From Oscheius tipulae (taxonomy: Eukaryota > Nematoda > Chromadorea > Rhabditida > Rhabditidae), in NCBI GenBank assembly GCA_037178975.1, contig JASJZH010000005.1, positions 3,534,001-3,598,000 of the forward strand: a stretch of DNA of 64,000 nucleotides, read 5' to 3'. A program made the position numbers and the translations under genes. How positions within the stretch are numbered: position 1 is the stretch's first letter; every line of letters begins with the position of its first letter. Shown here piece by piece: positions 60,666 through 64,000 of the stretch. The notes under the pieces were generated by a model. It was not told the DNA's origin. It worked only from the letters and a program-made list of their open reading frames with translations, and ran no database searches.

Positions 60666-63600
60666 CTAGATACCAAGATGAGCGTCAATTTTGTCGAACA
60701 TCTGCTTCTCGAGATCCTCCATCGACTCAATGAGGCACATGCGCAGCTGCTTCTCCAAACTCGGATCCTTCGAAAGGAGGCGCTTCGTCACAATCGCATA
60801 GGTCGTGCAGTCTCCTTTGAAAGCCTAAAGTAGGTCGTTTTAATGGAAAAAAAGAGGAACAAACATTTTCGAGCTTTCTCTTGTGGATTGTAAAGCGCTC
60901 CAATTCGATTTCCTTCATGCTGGCCAGGACCTGTTCGCGAATACATCTCTTGTCCGCCTCCACATCGTCGTTATTGGTGCTCAGCGTTGACAGGGCCAGA
61001 CTTCCGAGCGCTAAAGACGTATTGATACACTTGGTGTATTGGTAAGGCACGCAATTACGGCTCGAGCGACGTGGATTCAATTCCGCTCGGCGGGTTTGAC
61101 AGCAAAACAATAGTGAAATGAAGGTATTAATTTCTGAGGTTCTGATGACTTTTCTTCTAGAGTTCACTTTTTGAGAAGCATCTTGCACAAGTTTGCAAAA
61201 AAAAAAACATACTCTCTTCTTGCGGGACAGCCTTAACCGAGGCGATCTGCTGCTCCTGAAAGTCGCGGAGATCGGAGAAGAGCTTGGAATGGAGCGGATA
61301 CTTAGAGAGATCGTAGGAGGGTTTCGGCGTCCCGCCGTTGTATCCGAATGCGCTGTCCTTCTGACTCATCGGCGACTCGTACTTGTTCACGGGCGTCCAA
61401 CTGTTGTACGGGTTCGCATTCATATGGTACTGGGACGGATGGAGTGGCTCTTCATGTCTCGGAATCTTCACCGGCGGCTGTTCTTCTACCTGTATTTCCC
61501 CGACTGGGCGGAACGAGCCGCGAGGTGTATTAGCCTGCACCTCTCTGAATTCATGAACTGATTGAAAATCTTTAAAATAACAAACTGTTGTTTCATGTAC
61601 TGTGAGACCGACGTGGGTGTTGGAGGCAGGTTTACAGTCACGATGCGTTTCTCTGAAAGTTTGTTGCATAAAAAGTGGTGGCAAATCTGATGCACTTTCC
61701 AGACGATCGAGACGCAGATATCTCGGAATCAGCATATGCAGACAAGGAAAAAAGTGAGCTTATGCATTGCATTTATACTAGGGAAGCCCCATGATGACGA
61801 CAAAATCTGCGTCACATAGCTGCAGGAAAAGGGATCAAAAGTCTGACCTTGTTCCTCCCTCGTTTCCTGACTCTGCCGGCTTCCGATGAGCACCGTCTCT
61901 GTGTTTTCTGTCTTCTGAATAATCTTGGTCTCCGCCTGTAAAACTATTTTTATACGAATCATAAAACACTTACGGTGTCCATTTTGATGGTGAAAGAGGT
62001 ATTCAATTGGTTGACTGACGGTCCGATAGTTGTCGGAGCGGGAACGGGTGTTGGCAGCGGGACTTCTGCAGGTGGAAGAGCTGCAGTAGGTAGATAGGCC
62101 TTGGCCGGCGACTCGACGGGCATACCGCCATTACTGGTGAGCTGAGAAGGAGTCGGCGGCATCGGGATCATGTCCTCCTTGGTCGTCTTGATCGTGACCT
62201 TAATCTGTGGCGGAGGCGGATTGACGACCGGCGGTACTGGAGATGGCGAACGGTCGGCTTTCTTCTCGTGCTCTGCTTCGCGGTCCGACGAGACATTCGA
62301 TCGTGAGTGATGGGATCTTCTGCAAATTTCTCGTTAACCGGAAATGAAAAGGGTCCGAAAGAGCACAGGATAGAAACTGGAAAGACTGCCCACAACGTGT
62401 CAAAACATACTCTTTCACTTCAACTTTTGATAGTGACTTGCTGTAAGAAAATAGGTTATTACCTACGACAAAATTCATCAAAACTGTACCTTCTCTTGCG
62501 ATCCTTTCTGCGATAGTCATTGTCGCGAGAGTCATTTGATCCACGCGAGCTCGAGCGACGACGATCACGGCTGAGACTGCGCGACTTGGAACGAGTGTTG
62601 GATCGACTACGACGACGGCTTCGTGGAGTGCCACTTTCGCTTCTAATAGATCGGTAATTGTAGACAAGGATTAGGTGATACCTGGTACCACGAGAACGAG
62701 ATCGACTACGGCTTCTGGAAGAGCCCGAACAGCCTCGGGAGCGGTCTCTGGAATGACGTCGATCATTGCGATATCCACCTCGGCCGAAGCCTCCACGGCC
62801 ACGGTAACCGCCTCGACCACGTCCGGGAGTGATGCCTGGAAACTCGAGTTACACTGTGGCATTTCATGAGCTGTTGAGTGGTTCGATGGTCTATCAACTT
62901 CGATTCAGGATGATGAATCGCTCCTACACTGTTAGATCATGCTAACCGACGTTGGAAACTAATTTCTTCTTGACAAGGTATGCAGCGTTTTATGCTATGA
63001 TTCGTTTAATTTGGCGAAAAGTAGAAGGCAAGAAAGAAAAAGCACCTTGAGCCCTCTGATACTCGGCAAAACGACGAACATCCTTGAACCAGGTCAAATC
63101 ACACCGATATCCCAACAGATCTCTCTTCGAATACCTAAAACTTTGCTATTTTCAGCCAACAAATGAAACTTACTCGGTCATGGCACTCTTGGCATCCTCC
63201 CTGGTCTCAAACCGAACGGCGACAAAGAGTCTCTGATTATCCGGAGATGTTTTAACAAAATCGAAACTGACAGGTCCAATTTTGTCTTCGAAGTAGTCCC
63301 TAAAAGTGCAGGTTATGGTCGTTAGGATGGCCGTGTGGGTAGACACATATTGGATCCTCTTCATACCTCCGTCAAGTAGAGTATAGAGAAAAAGGGTAAA
63401 AGAGAGTGTGAAAGAGACAAGAGAGAAACATTTCCTCCAAGATAACTGTAAATCGGTTGGAATTAGACAGCGGATTCTCGAATTAACCCCATAGCGATAG
63501 CATCCGTAATCTTATTAACTATTCCCAGTTATTCGCGATTAATTGAGGCTGAAAAAGAGACATGAACTGAAGTTGACAACACAACACGAATCCATGCATA

Positions 63601-63764
63601 TCCTTACCGAAAATTTAGAAGAAAAAGACTCACTTAATCTCGTCGGTAGACATCGAGCCAGGAAGACCTCGCACGAAAATTGTATGCTTAGATTCGGGAA
63701 CGTCGTCTTCATTTATCCTTGGACCACGTCTATAGTCATTCCCATAATTGTAGCCGTAGCTCAT
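60666..63764 (-). CDS. RRM/RGG/SR-rich nuclear protein with periphilin-like C-terminus
   Basis: Probable RNA-processing protein. Exons from ATG 63764: 63634-63764, 63174-63299 and 63046-63134 encode one RRM (HTIFVRGLPG as RNP2, LFVAVRFET as RNP1). Then come an RGG block (GRGRGGYRGRGGFGRGGYRN), an RS block (SRSRSRSRSRGTR, SRSRRSRSN-type repeats) and a Pro-rich linker (PSPVPPVVNPPPPQIKVTIK). There are short exons with LPPTPTSVSQYMKQQ and NANPYNSWTPVNKYESP. The C-terminal helical region contains CIREQVLASMKEIELERF and TKRLLSKDPSLEKQLRM, ending DKIDAHLGI. The SKDPSLEK segment resembles the C-terminal Lge1-like domain of periphilin; this link is tentative. The RRM and RS assignments are clear, the name is not. 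It is convergent with MTG1. Confidence 0.8.
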
Positions 63765-64000
63765 TCTTCACGAAAAGGCTGGCCTGGAAGGTAGTTATTG
63801 ATGAGAAAAGTGAACAAAAGTGGGGAAGAGTAGGCTCGGAGCGATGGTCGATTGATAACGGGCAAGAGCTGTCCAAGAGCGACTTGAATGATAAGAGCCC
63901 ATCGTTTCAAATGGCTACGAAGGCGAACAATGCAATAATCTGTGAGAAAAGTGCTGAAAGCCACGTCGGGGAAACAAAGGCAGTATATCGTATACACCTG
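63765..64000. other. 5' region of the RRM/SR gene at the window edge
   Basis: No coding exon recognised; probably promoter or 5' leader of the gene starting at 63764. Confidence 0.35.

Noticed and set aside
61010-61090. tRNA-like T-arm (GTGGA-TTCAAT-TCCGC)
   Set aside because: Loop is one base short, no matching acceptor stem or A box upstream, and it lies in an intron of the RRM gene.

Overview
The window looks like a gene-dense nematode chromosome. Protein-coding genes are split by many short GT-AG introns (about 35-50 bp), the intron ends are not strictly TTTCAG, and several start codons sit directly behind a possible trans-splice acceptor (TTCAG or TTTGCAG next to ATG). The gene set is nematode-like: a muscleblind gene with one zinc-finger pair, full-length lin-2/CASK, a TSC22 gene, Pmp3 paralogues and a family of secreted CUB-like proteins. 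The muscleblind finger region resembles the C. elegans form closely. I cannot fix the genus.

Layout. (1) 1-6.1 kb: mbl-1 on +, running in from the left edge. (2) 6.3-30.5 kb: an accessory block. It holds an unrecognised 140-residue protein present in two inverted copies (6.3-6.8 kb and 27.1-27.5 kb), repeats carrying a shared spliced coding tail (7.0-8.3 and 25.1-26.1 kb), an aspartate aminotransferase pseudogene, a Merlin/ISXO2-type transposase, two abutting repeat units with hairpin ends (13.6-15.0 kb), and six CUB-like secreted-protein genes or fragments. These lie as divergent or convergent neighbours: A(-), B(+), C(-), D(+), E fragment(+), F(+). (3) 30.8-40.8 kb: complete lin-2 on -. (4) 40.8-46 kb: gene-poor, with miniature inverted repeats. 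(5) 46-53.6 kb: one TSC22 gene on - with two probable promoters. (6) 54.2-63.8 kb: compact housekeeping genes: Pmp3-a(-), an intron-containing histone H3(+), Pmp3-b(-), TRAPPC2(-), ELP4(+), MTG1(+), and a large RRM/RGG/SR protein(-).

How they work together. The right-hand genes are core cell functions (membrane potential proteins, chromatin, ER-Golgi tethering, tRNA wobble modification, mitoribosome assembly, RNA processing). ELP4 and MTG1 lie head-to-tail 120 bp apart, with a TTCAG directly before the MTG1 start, as in a nematode operon. The accessory block looks like a lineage-specific secreted-protein cluster, possibly immune by analogy with C. elegans CUB-like genes. It was shaped by local duplication, inversion and transposon insertion. 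Exon boundaries here were read by eye from splice consensus, reading-frame phase and family similarity; none was confirmed by transcript data.
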